From assembly GCA_002731395.1 (NCBI GenBank), contig PCBQ01000024.1:22545-53055 (forward strand): DNA of 30,511 nucleotides, in the 5' to 3' direction. The translations under genes and the position numbers were made by a program. The DNA is from Methanobacteriota archaeon. Lineage in GTDB: Archaea > Thermoplasmatota > Poseidoniia > Poseidoniales > Poseidoniaceae. The notes beneath the pieces were generated by a model. The model did no database searches and was not told the DNA's origin. It was given only the letters and a program-made list of their open reading frames with translations. Of the stretch, positions 8,579-15,677 are shown piece by piece; positions within the stretch are counted from its first letter, which is position 1; the number at the start of each line of letters is the position of its first letter.

Positions 8579-9718
8579 ATGGCGAAGATGTGGATCACAA
8601 TGGGCCCTCAGCATCCCATGACGCACGGCCTATGGACGCTCCGCGTCCAAGTCGACGGTGAAACCGTCGTCGATGCCGAGGCAGAGCTTGGGTACATTCA
8701 CCGTGGCGTCGAGAAGATCGCCGAAGCACGCGACTTCACGCAAGTCACGCCCTACTGCGACCGCTTGTGCTACGTGTCGGCCATGACCTGGTCGAACTCA
8801 TACATCTATGCGGCCGAAGACCTGCTTGAGGTCGAAGTGCCCGAGCGTGCCGAGTACATCCGCTGCATTTCCGCGGAGTGTCAGCGCATCGCCAGCCACC
8901 TGATGTGGCTCGGTGCCTACGGCCCTGACGTCGGCAACCTGACCATCATGACGTGGGCGCTCCGTGAGCGCGAGATGTTCCTTGACCTGCTTCAGGAGCT
9001 CGGCGGCTCTCGTATGCACTACAACTACCCCCGCATCGGGGGCGTGAAGCGCGACATCCCACCCGGTTGGGCAGACCGCCTCATCGCCAAAGTGAAGCTG
9101 TTTGAGAAGCGCATTGACGAGTACGAAATGCTGCTCGACGAATCGACCATTTTCCTCGTTCGCCTGCAGGGTGTGGGCTACGCCACGGCTGAGAACATGG
9201 TTGAATCCGGCGTGTCCGGTCCGAACGTGCGCGCCTCCGGCGTCAACTACGACGTGCGCTGGTCTCACCCGTACTCGGTGTACGATCAGTTGGATTGGGA
9301 GCCGGCCGTTGAAAAGCCGACCAGCGTGAAGGGCAGCGACTGCTACGACCGCTACCGCGTCCGCATGGAAGAGATGCGCATGTCGTGCCGCATGATCCTC
9401 GACGCCATTGAGAAGATTCCAGGCGGCAAGAACACGACCTATTCCAACGGCGACGAGATGATCATCGCCAAGGCACCCACGCGTGCACCCGCCGGCGCCA
9501 CCGGTTTCAGCAATTACGAATGCACCCGCGGCGCAAGCCAATTCTACGTCCACGGGGGTGGCGAGGGGCGCGGGAAAAACCCGTATCGCCTGTCCATCCG
9601 CTCGCCGATGTTCATCACCATCCCATTCGTGGCGGAGACGATGATCGGCTACAAGGTGGCCGACATTCCTGCTATCATGGGCAGTTTCGATCCGTGCATT
9701 GGGGAGACCGACCGCTGA
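8579..9718 (+). CDS. nuoD: Complex I-like subunit D (NuoD/FpoD, 49 kDa-type)
   Basis: The quinone-site subunit, evolutionarily derived from the large subunit of NiFe hydrogenases. It is 379 residues, close to the short archaeal FpoD type. The N-terminal motif GPQHPMTHG (residues 9-17) and the ExELGYIHRGVEK region are present. At the places that hold Ni-binding cysteines in hydrogenases, this protein reads DRLCYVS (C64) and, at the C-terminus, DPCIGETDR (C373). Typical respiratory NuoD reads DRLDYVS and DPVxGExDR. So the first cysteine of each hydrogenase pair is present while the second is replaced (S67 and E376). C60 is also nearby. Half-retained pairs cannot bind a normal NiFe centre, so a quinone reductase role is most likely. 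The strong ribosome-binding site GAGGAGGG precedes the ATG. Confidence 0.96.
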   Translation: MAKMWITMGPQHPMTHGLWTLRVQVDGETVVDAEAELGYIHRGVEKIAEARDFTQVTPYCDRLCYVSAMTWSNSYIYAAEDLLEVEVPERAEYIRCISAECQRIASHLMWLGAYGPDVGNLTIMTWALREREMFLDLLQELGGSRMHYNYPRIGGVKRDIPPGWADRLIAKVKLFEKRIDEYEMLLDESTIFLVRLQGVGYATAENMVESGVSGPNVRASGVNYDVRWSHPYSVYDQLDWEPAVEKPTSVKGSDCYDRYRVRMEEMRMSCRMILDAIEKIPGGKNTTYSNGDEMIIAKAPTRAPAGATGFSNYECTRGASQFYVHGGGEGRGKNPYRLSIRSPMFITIPFVAETMIGYKVADIPAIMGSFDPCIGETDR

Positions 9719-9729
9719 GGTGATTCGCC

Positions 9730-11214
9730 ATGGAGCTGCCAACCGTTCGCTCGCTTGTCTACGACAACCTTGGCGGAGTCATCGTCAACTTGCTTGACGG
9801 CACACCCCTCGAGGGGCAGGCCGAAGCCATCGCCGCCTTCACCGGCGCACTCATCACCTCGCTGGTGGGCTTCGCAGCCATCATGCTCTCGATGTTCATG
9901 ATCCTCTGGATTGAGCGCAAGCAGCTCGGCCGCATGATGGATCGCCGTGGAGCGATGACCTCGCTCCGCTCGCTGTGGATTGGCGAGAACGGCACCACGG
10001 CCGGTGCATGGTGGGATATGGTGCCCTTCATCGGCAAGCCCATCGGGGCCGTGAACCGTTGGCTGAACGCCAGTTTCGGCAACCACGATCCGGATCGCCC
10101 CACCGTCGACCGCGTCAACAACCGTTCCTGGATGGGATTCGCCATCTTCCCTGGCTTCTTCCAGAACGTTGCAGACGGCATGAAGTTCCTGATCAAGGAG
10201 CACATGGTTCCTGAGCGTGCAGACAAACTCGTCTTCGAAGTGGCACCCTACCTCGTCATTTCTTCCACCGTGCTCATCTTGGGGCTCATCCCCATGGGCG
10301 CTGGCATCTATGGCGCCAACCCTGAACTTAGCGTGCTGTTCGCCATGGCCGTGTTTGGCATCGCGCCCATCGGCGTGTTCTTCGGCGGCTGGGCGTCCAA
10401 CAACAAGTACACCCTCATCGGCGGCATTCGCTCTGCGGTGCAGTTGACCTCCTACGAGATTCCTCTCTTGCTCACCGTCCTGTCGGTGTGCGTGGTCTCC
10501 GGTTCGTTCAATTTCGTGGAGATCGTGACCTTCCAAGGCCAGTCTGGCGCTTGGAACCTCTTCCTCCTCCCCCTCGGCGGCGCGCTCTTCCTCATCTCCA
10601 TGCTCGCCGAAGTCGAGCGCATCCCCTTCGACATGCCTGAAGCCGAGGCCGAGTTGGTCGAAGGATGGTGGACGGAATACGGCGGCATGCGCTTCGGCCT
10701 GCTCTTCGCGGCCGAGTACATGCGCACCTACGCCGCATGCATCCTCTTTGCGCACTTCTTCCTCGGTGGTTGGCACGCGCCATTTTCGGGCGTGTGGGGT
10801 GACGTGCCCATCATTGGTCTTGCCAGCACCAGCATCATTTGGGTGCTGCTCAAGGCATGGTTGGTCTTCGCGGTGGTCTTCGTGTGGGCCCGTGTGGCCT
10901 TGCTCCGCATCCGCACCGACCAGATCCTTGAGTTTGGATGGCGCATCTTGCTGCCCCTCTCTGTGATCAACCTGCTTGTGGCGGTGCTCTTCCGACTCTT
11001 CCTCTTTGACCCCGCCGGCGTCGTTGAGGAAGGCCTCGGCAACGCTTGGGGCTTGGGCATCTTCGCCTACATGTTGCCCGTCATCGTGACCGTGGTCAGC
11101 CTCGGCCTGTTCTTCTACCTCCTTAACGACGAGGACAAAGACGCGAGTCCGGAGCGTATGTTCCACGTTCGGACGCTTGAGCCCGCAGGGACCGTTGTCC
11201 CAGGAACGGAGTGA
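9730..11214 (+). CDS. nuoH: Complex I-like subunit H (NuoH/FpoH) with an extra cytoplasmic-side segment
   Basis: The membrane subunit that forms most of the quinone chamber and links the arms. At 494 residues it is much longer than the usual 320-370. Family motifs are present: E62-R63-K64 in the IERKQLGR stretch, FPGFFQNVADGMKFLIKEHMVP (the equivalent of 'GLLQP.ADg.KLl.KE'), and RIPFDMPEAEAELVEGWWTEY. Residues 75-133 interrupt the first loop between RRG (72-74) and W134; most relatives go directly from 'R.GPN' to 'G..GllQp'. That insert is polar, with Trp pairs and a DPDRPTVDRVNNRS stretch. The rest of the length is accounted for by extended C-terminal helices. TGAGGTGATTCGCCATG at its start shows the ribosome-binding site overlapping the nuoD stop. 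Confidence 0.95.
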   Translation: MELPTVRSLVYDNLGGVIVNLLDGTPLEGQAEAIAAFTGALITSLVGFAAIMLSMFMILWIERKQLGRMMDRRGAMTSLRSLWIGENGTTAGAWWDMVPFIGKPIGAVNRWLNASFGNHDPDRPTVDRVNNRSWMGFAIFPGFFQNVADGMKFLIKEHMVPERADKLVFEVAPYLVISSTVLILGLIPMGAGIYGANPELSVLFAMAVFGIAPIGVFFGGWASNNKYTLIGGIRSAVQLTSYEIPLLLTVLSVCVVSGSFNFVEIVTFQGQSGAWNLFLLPLGGALFLISMLAEVERIPFDMPEAEAELVEGWWTEYGGMRFGLLFAAEYMRTYAACILFAHFFLGGWHAPFSGVWGDVPIIGLASTSIIWVLLKAWLVFAVVFVWARVALLRIRTDQILEFGWRILLPLSVINLLVAVLFRLFLFDPAGVVEEGLGNAWGLGIFAYMLPVIVTVVSLGLFFYLLNDEDKDASPERMFHVRTLEPAGTVVPGTE

Positions 11215-11223
11215 GGTGAGACC

Positions 11224-12201
11224 ATGCCTATGCACCCGCACGCACAACCCAACTTCCGGAACCTCTTCTGGTATCCCTTCAAAGTGACGATGATTACCGC
11301 ATTACGGACCTTCCCCATCATCGGGAAGCGCTTCTCGTGGGGCTACCACAACACGCTGGCCCCGCAGGTGCTCGATGAGGGCAGCAAGGCCCGCGTCGAA
11401 GGTAACGCGGAGTTCAACGACGTGTCCAAGCACGCGCATCAGTACGCGGCCGACCGTGAGGCGAGCGACCTGGTCCCCTCGGTCTGGCGCCCGCAAACCA
11501 TCCTCTACCCGTACGAGCGCCTCGAGGACATGGAGCCGTGGCTTTTCGTTCCCGGGAACTACAACGGGCGCATTGGCGTGATTTGGGAAACCTGCACCGC
11601 ATGCAAGCTGTGCGTCAGCGCATGCCCGAACGACTGCTTGCACATGACCACCGAACTTCGTGTGGACGTCCTCGACAGCGCTGAGGGCGAGCATGAAGGC
11701 TTGGGCGCCGACCTCGAGATCGGCGGCTGGGCGGCCGTGGAGATTGAGGGCGTGGCCGAAGAGCAAGCCACGTTCAACCTCGCGACGGCGCATGACGACG
11801 CGCCCGAATCATGGCGCTTTGGTGAAGTGCTCGACCTGTCCGGCGACTCGGTGACCGTGCGCTGGAACGACTCGGGTGAGGAAGAGGTCATGGGGCGGGA
11901 AGGCGTTCACACAGCTGACGATCAAATCGTCTCTGGCCGCATTGATCTTGGCCGCTGTATGTTCTGTGGCCTGTGCATGGAAGCCTGTGGCTTCACTTCA
12001 TTCTTCATGACCAACGAGTACGATGGTATGTCCGGCTTCACACGTCAAGACCTCTGGTTTGACGCGTCCCGAACGCGCGTGCTGCCCTCCGTCCACCAAG
12101 AAGCGGTGGATGCGGAACTGGCCAAGCGCGCCAACAAGGAACGCGACAAGCGCGCCAAAGCGGCAGCTCGCGCCGCCAAGGCTGCAGAGGAGGGTGCGTG
12201 A
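11224..12201 (+). CDS. nuoI: Complex I-like subunit I (NuoI/FpoI), 2x[4Fe-4S] ferredoxin subunit with large internal insert
   Basis: It relays electrons through two [4Fe-4S] clusters toward NuoB. Cysteine motif one is CTACKLCVSACP (C124, C127, C130, C134). Motif two is CMFCGLCMEACG (C245, C248, C251, C255), with Gly rather than Pro after the last cysteine. The two motifs are about 110 residues apart; in ordinary NuoI the gap is about 30. The extra part (within 135-244) is acidic and beta-like, including LDLSGDSVTVRWNDSGEEEVM, which resembles a small SH3/KOW-like barrel strand pattern. The N-terminal part before motif one is also longer than usual. At 325 residues it is roughly twice the common length. 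The tail is a basic Lys/Ala-rich helix. The stop at 12201 is one base before the nuoJ ATG. Confidence 0.93.
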   Translation: MPMHPHAQPNFRNLFWYPFKVTMITALRTFPIIGKRFSWGYHNTLAPQVLDEGSKARVEGNAEFNDVSKHAHQYAADREASDLVPSVWRPQTILYPYERLEDMEPWLFVPGNYNGRIGVIWETCTACKLCVSACPNDCLHMTTELRVDVLDSAEGEHEGLGADLEIGGWAAVEIEGVAEEQATFNLATAHDDAPESWRFGEVLDLSGDSVTVRWNDSGEEEVMGREGVHTADDQIVSGRIDLGRCMFCGLCMEACGFTSFFMTNEYDGMSGFTRQDLWFDASRTRVLPSVHQEAVDAELAKRANKERDKRAKAAARAAKAAEEGA

Positions 12202-12202
12202 G

Positions 12203-12478
12203 ATGGACCTTGGCGCAGTCGCAGAAACGGCAGTGTTCTTTTTCTTCGCGACGGCTGCGCTCGCAGGTTCTTACGGCCTGATCAAGGCTCAGAAAGTGGC
12301 CCACTCCATGCTCTTCGTCATTTTCGCTTTTCTCGCAATTGCTGGCATTTTTATCCTGCTTGGCGCCGAATTTCTTGCGGCCATTCAGATCTTGGTGTAC
12401 ATCGCGAGCGTCGGCTTGGTGGTGCTGTTTGGCATCATGCTCACCCGCCGCCAAATCCTTGAGGAGGACTTCGAATGA
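12203..12478 (+). CDS. nuoJ: Complex I-like subunit J, N-terminal half (split NuoJ)
   Basis: A 91-residue membrane protein with three helices (about 10-27, 33-53 and 58-81). It corresponds to the first three helices of NuoJ, whose third helix contains the flexible bulge near the quinone cavity; here that helix reads FLAAIQILVYIASVGLVVLF, and the conserved Tyr is visible. A split NuoJ is known in archaea of the Fpo/haloarchaeal type. I chose the ATG at 12203, right after the nuoI stop; the longer open frame upstream runs inside nuoI and is not credible. GAGGAGGG before the ATG is the ribosome-binding site. It overlaps the next gene by four bases (ATGA). Confidence 0.9.
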   Translation: MDLGAVAETAVFFFFATAALAGSYGLIKAQKVAHSMLFVIFAFLAIAGIFILLGAEFLAAIQILVYIASVGLVVLFGIMLTRRQILEEDFE

Positions 12479-13059
12479 GGCTGACCTCCATCACCACCCG
12501 GCTGGGACTCCTCGCCCTGCTCTTCGTGCTGCTCGGCGTCCTGGCCGACGACGCGATTTGGGCCAACCCAAGCGACGCCACCCTCGACACACCGATGTTG
12601 TCCGACGCCATGTTCGGTGCCTGGTCGCTGCCCCTCGCCCTGCTGGGCGTGTTGTTGGCCGTGGCGATGATCGGCGCGGCGTACCTCGTACGTGACGAAC
12701 GCTTGGAAAACCTGCTGTGGCAGGAGGCGGATGAGGACGTTCGTAAGCGGATGGAAGCCATGACGACATCGGCCCTCGACGGGGACGAACTTGCTCGCTT
12801 CGCCCGACATTTGGCCGATCGCGGCCTCAGCGTGGCTGAATTGTTTGTCGGCTTCGACCGCGACGGCTCGGGCGCCCTCGACGTCATGGAGTTCGAAGCC
12901 GCCCTTCGGCAAGCGGGCATCGATGACCTGACCTTCCGCGACGTCAACGCGTTGATGCGCGCTTTGGACGTGAACGGTACCGGGCAAATCGACCTGCCAG
13001 AACTGCACAACTTGCTCTTGCAGCATGAGGCCACCATGGACGGAGGTGAGGAGGAATGA
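12475..13059 (+). CDS. nuoJ: Complex I-like subunit J, C-terminal half, fused to an EF-hand pair
   Basis: A 194-residue protein. Two helices at the N-terminus (about 7-24 and 44-68, the latter LPLALLGVLLAVAMIGAAYLV) match helices four and five of NuoJ and complete the half encoded just upstream. After a charged linker (about 69-115) come two canonical EF-hand loops: DRDGSGALDVME at 128-139 and DVNGTGQIDLPE at 165-176. Each has D/N/S/T at positions 1, 3, 5 and 9, Gly at 6, a hydrophobic residue at 8 and Glu at 12. The loops are 37 residues apart, the normal spacing of a paired EF-hand. Basic residues flanking the helices put the EF-hands in the cytoplasm by the positive-inside rule. I know of no complex I membrane subunit with EF-hands. 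It overlaps the upstream gene by ATGA and the downstream nuoK by four bases. Confidence 0.85.
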   Translation: MRLTSITTRLGLLALLFVLLGVLADDAIWANPSDATLDTPMLSDAMFGAWSLPLALLGVLLAVAMIGAAYLVRDERLENLLWQEADEDVRKRMEAMTTSALDGDELARFARHLADRGLSVAELFVGFDRDGSGALDVMEFEAALRQAGIDDLTFRDVNALMRALDVNGTGQIDLPELHNLLLQHEATMDGGEEE

Positions 13060-13358
13060 TCGATCCCCTGTTCGTCAGCGGCCTTTCCGCGATGCTCTTC
13101 GTCATGGGGCTGTGGGGCGCGTTCACCCGAAAGAACGCCATCATCGTTCTGATGTGCTTCGAGCTGATGCTCAACGCCGCCAACCTTCAGTTCGCGGCTG
13201 CAGCGGTGCACCACGGCGACGTGACCGGATGGATCTACACCGTGTTTGCCATCGCCATCGCTGCGGCGGAAGTTGCCATCGGTCTGGCCATTTTGCTGTC
13301 AATGTACAATCAGCACCAGACAATTTCGCTCGATGAGGTCGAGCTGTTGAAACACTGA
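13056..13358 (+). CDS. nuoK: Complex I-like subunit K (NuoK/FpoK)
   Basis: A 100-residue, three-helix membrane subunit related to MrpC, part of the proton path between the quinone cavity and the antiporter-like subunits. The two conserved membrane glutamates are visible: E36 in CFELMLNAANL and E72 in AAAEVAIGLA. Length and motifs are normal. The ATG at 13056 overlaps the stop of the EF-hand gene, and GGAGGTGAGGAGG immediately upstream is a very strong ribosome-binding site. nuoL begins nine bases after its stop. Confidence 0.96.
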   Translation: MIDPLFVSGLSAMLFVMGLWGAFTRKNAIIVLMCFELMLNAANLQFAAAAVHHGDVTGWIYTVFAIAIAAAEVAIGLAILLSMYNQHQTISLDEVELLKH

Positions 13359-13367
13359 GGTGAGACC

Positions 13368-15677
13368 ATGGCCGGAGATTCCTACGCATCGGGCCTTGTC
13401 GTGCCCGACTACGCCTTGCTCATCATTTTGCTTCCAATGTTGGCCTTCCCGGTCATCCTCCTCCTCGGACGCCTGTTCAACGGACAGGACTGGTGGAAGG
13501 GGACGATGAAGGAAGGAGGCCTGCTTGCGCTTCCTGTCATGGCGGCAAGCCTCGTGTGTTCCCTGATGCTCATTGCGAAATTCATCGGACAAACCACCGT
13601 CTCCGACACTTCCACGGTGCTGAATTGGGTCAATTTCGGCTGGCATGACGCCGCGACCGGCAGCATCCAGGCCATGAGCCTCGACTTCGGTTTCTATGTG
13701 GACCACACCACGATTATGCTCCTCTTTGTGGCCAGTTTCCTGTGCCTGCTGATCAACATCTTCAGCATCGGCTACATGAACACAGACCCGATCAATGACA
13801 ACCGCAATCACCGCTTCTATGCGGAGTTCGTGCTGTTCTGCTCGGGCATGCTCGGCATGGTCCTCTCGGACTCTTTCCTGTGGCTGTTCATCTTCTGGGA
13901 ACTGATGGGCCTGTGTTCCTACCTGCTCATCGGCTTCTACTACGAGCGCCCCTCGGCTGCTTACGCGGCCAAGAAGGCCTTCCTCACAACCCGTGTTGGT
14001 GACGTGTTTCTCGTCATCGGGCTGGCCATGCTCTGGAACCTCTTCCAGCCTTACGCCGCCGGCCAAGACGCGCTCTCCTACGCTGTCGTCTTTGACGGTG
14101 GTCACCTGCAGTCCATCGCCGATGCGGGCAAGAGCGGTGCCCTGCAACTCGCGATGGGCTTCATGTTCATTGGTGCGGTCGGCAAATCCGCCCAGTTCCC
14201 ACTGCACGTGTGGCTCCCTGACGCGATGGAGGGACCGACGCCCGTCTCCGCCCTCATCCACGCTGCAACGATGGTCAACGCCGGCCTCTACCTCGTGGCC
14301 CGCATGTTCCCCATCTTTGCCGCCGAAGCGATGCATGGGGCCTTCACGGACCTCGCCTTCATCATCGCCCTCGTAGGCGGCATCACCGCGTGCATGGCGG
14401 CGCTCATTGCCTTTGTACAAATGGACCTGAAGAAGGTCTTGGCTTACTCAACGATGAGCCAGTTGGCCTACATCTTCACCGGACTTGGTGCTGCTCTGTT
14501 CCTCGCCAACGCCCTCGATTGGCACGACCCGTCCTACGCCGGGTACGACAAGAACAAGACCATCGTGATCGTTGCCTTCGGTGCCGCGCTCTTCCATCTG
14601 TTCAACCACGCCATGGCCAAGGGCATGTTGTTCATGGCCAGCGGTTCGGTCATCCACGAGATGCATCACGCTCACCATGACGTGCACCATCACGACCATC
14701 ACGATGAGGAGGACGATCACGGTCACGACGACCACCACGACGATTTCGACGCGCAATCCATGGCCAACATGGGTGGCCTCGCCTCCCGCCTGCCCATCAC
14801 GGCCACGGCCATGCTCGTGGGTTCTGCCTCGATCATCGGCCTGCCGCTCATCGGTGGCTTCTGGTCCAAAGAAGGCATCATCGCGAACACATGGCGCGTG
14901 GCCGTGGATCATGACCCACGCTTTTTGCTGCCCGCTTTCCTTGTGCTCATCACCGCAGGCATGACCGGCTTCTACATGTCGCGCATGTGGTTCATGACCT
15001 TCGCAGGCAAGCCAAAGAGCGAAGTGGCTGCTCACGTCCACGAACATACCCCGTGGGTCCCCATCCCTTTGCTGGTGCTTATCCCGATGAGCCTCGGAGG
15101 TATCGTCTTCGCGTCCATGAAGGTCACAAAGTACCTCGGCTACAACGGCAAGCAACTCGACATGAATTTGATTGATGGGTTCCTCTACGAAATGGACCAC
15201 GTCTTCGTCAACCCTGGCGCGGGTTACCTGCTCGTCCTGACCTACATCGCCATCCTCCTCTCCCTTGTGGTGGGGCCAACGGTCGCCATGGCGCTCCACG
15301 GTGGGGCGCTCGATGAGGGACAAAAGGCCAAGCCTTGGATTCAACCCTTCATCAACCTCTCCGAGCGCGTCAACGCCCGTCGGCACTTCGACAACAGCGG
15401 CCTTGCTGATTCCACGCTTGCGACCGCGCTCGAGGAGCGGCTCTACTTCGATGCGTGGTACGACGCCGCGTGTGAGAAGCTCGTGGCTGGGTTCTCCGTG
15501 CTCGCAGCCACCTTCGACCGAAGCGTCGTGGACGGGACCATCAAGGGCATCGAATCAGGCAGCCAATCCACGTCCTCCTCCGTGCGCCGTTTGACCACAG
15601 GTTCGGCCCGTGATTACATCATGATGGCCGCCCTTGGGACGTTGCTCATCGCTGTGATTCTCTGGGGGGTGGCCTGA
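13368..15677 (+). CDS. nuoL: Complex I-like antiporter subunit L (NuoL/FpoL) with His-rich loop
   Basis: The distal proton-pumping antiporter-like subunit. Hallmarks are the Glu of the FWELMGLCSYLLIGFYY helix (E178), the Lys of GKSAQFPLHVWLPDAMEGPTP (K273), and the signature SALIHAATMVNAGLYLVAR. The C-terminal part carries the extra lateral-helix region. At 769 residues it is longer than the usual 600-670. Part of the excess is residues 430-461, a run with 14 histidines and 13 acidic residues, placed in the loop between SGSVIH and MGGLASRLP, where relatives have only about a dozen residues. Such a run could bind Zn, Ni or Cu. The start follows TGAGGTGAGACCATG. The stop shares its last A with the nuoM ATG. 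Confidence 0.96.
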   Translation: MAGDSYASGLVVPDYALLIILLPMLAFPVILLLGRLFNGQDWWKGTMKEGGLLALPVMAASLVCSLMLIAKFIGQTTVSDTSTVLNWVNFGWHDAATGSIQAMSLDFGFYVDHTTIMLLFVASFLCLLINIFSIGYMNTDPINDNRNHRFYAEFVLFCSGMLGMVLSDSFLWLFIFWELMGLCSYLLIGFYYERPSAAYAAKKAFLTTRVGDVFLVIGLAMLWNLFQPYAAGQDALSYAVVFDGGHLQSIADAGKSGALQLAMGFMFIGAVGKSAQFPLHVWLPDAMEGPTPVSALIHAATMVNAGLYLVARMFPIFAAEAMHGAFTDLAFIIALVGGITACMAALIAFVQMDLKKVLAYSTMSQLAYIFTGLGAALFLANALDWHDPSYAGYDKNKTIVIVAFGAALFHLFNHAMAKGMLFMASGSVIHEMHHAHHDVHHHDHHDEEDDHGHDDHHDDFDAQSMANMGGLASRLPITATAMLVGSASIIGLPLIGGFWSKEGIIANTWRVAVDHDPRFLLPAFLVLITAGMTGFYMSRMWFMTFAGKPKSEVAAHVHEHTPWVPIPLLVLIPMSLGGIVFASMKVTKYLGYNGKQLDMNLIDGFLYEMDHVFVNPGAGYLLVLTYIAILLSLVVGPTVAMALHGGALDEGQKAKPWIQPFINLSERVNARRHFDNSGLADSTLATALEERLYFDAWYDAACEKLVAGFSVLAATFDRSVVDGTIKGIESGSQSTSSSVRRLTTGSARDYIMMAALGTLLIAVILWGVA

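Noticed and set aside
9649..11247. Minus-strand open frame of 532 codons opposite nuoH
   Set aside because: It spans the whole of nuoH and parts of its neighbours, has no recognisable motif, and its charged composition is what the reverse of a hydrophobic membrane-protein gene gives.
14655..14750. DNA repeat rich in CAC/CAT/GAC triplets
   Set aside because: It is the coding sequence of the NuoL His/Asp loop, with no regular period, so it is not listed as a separate repeat.
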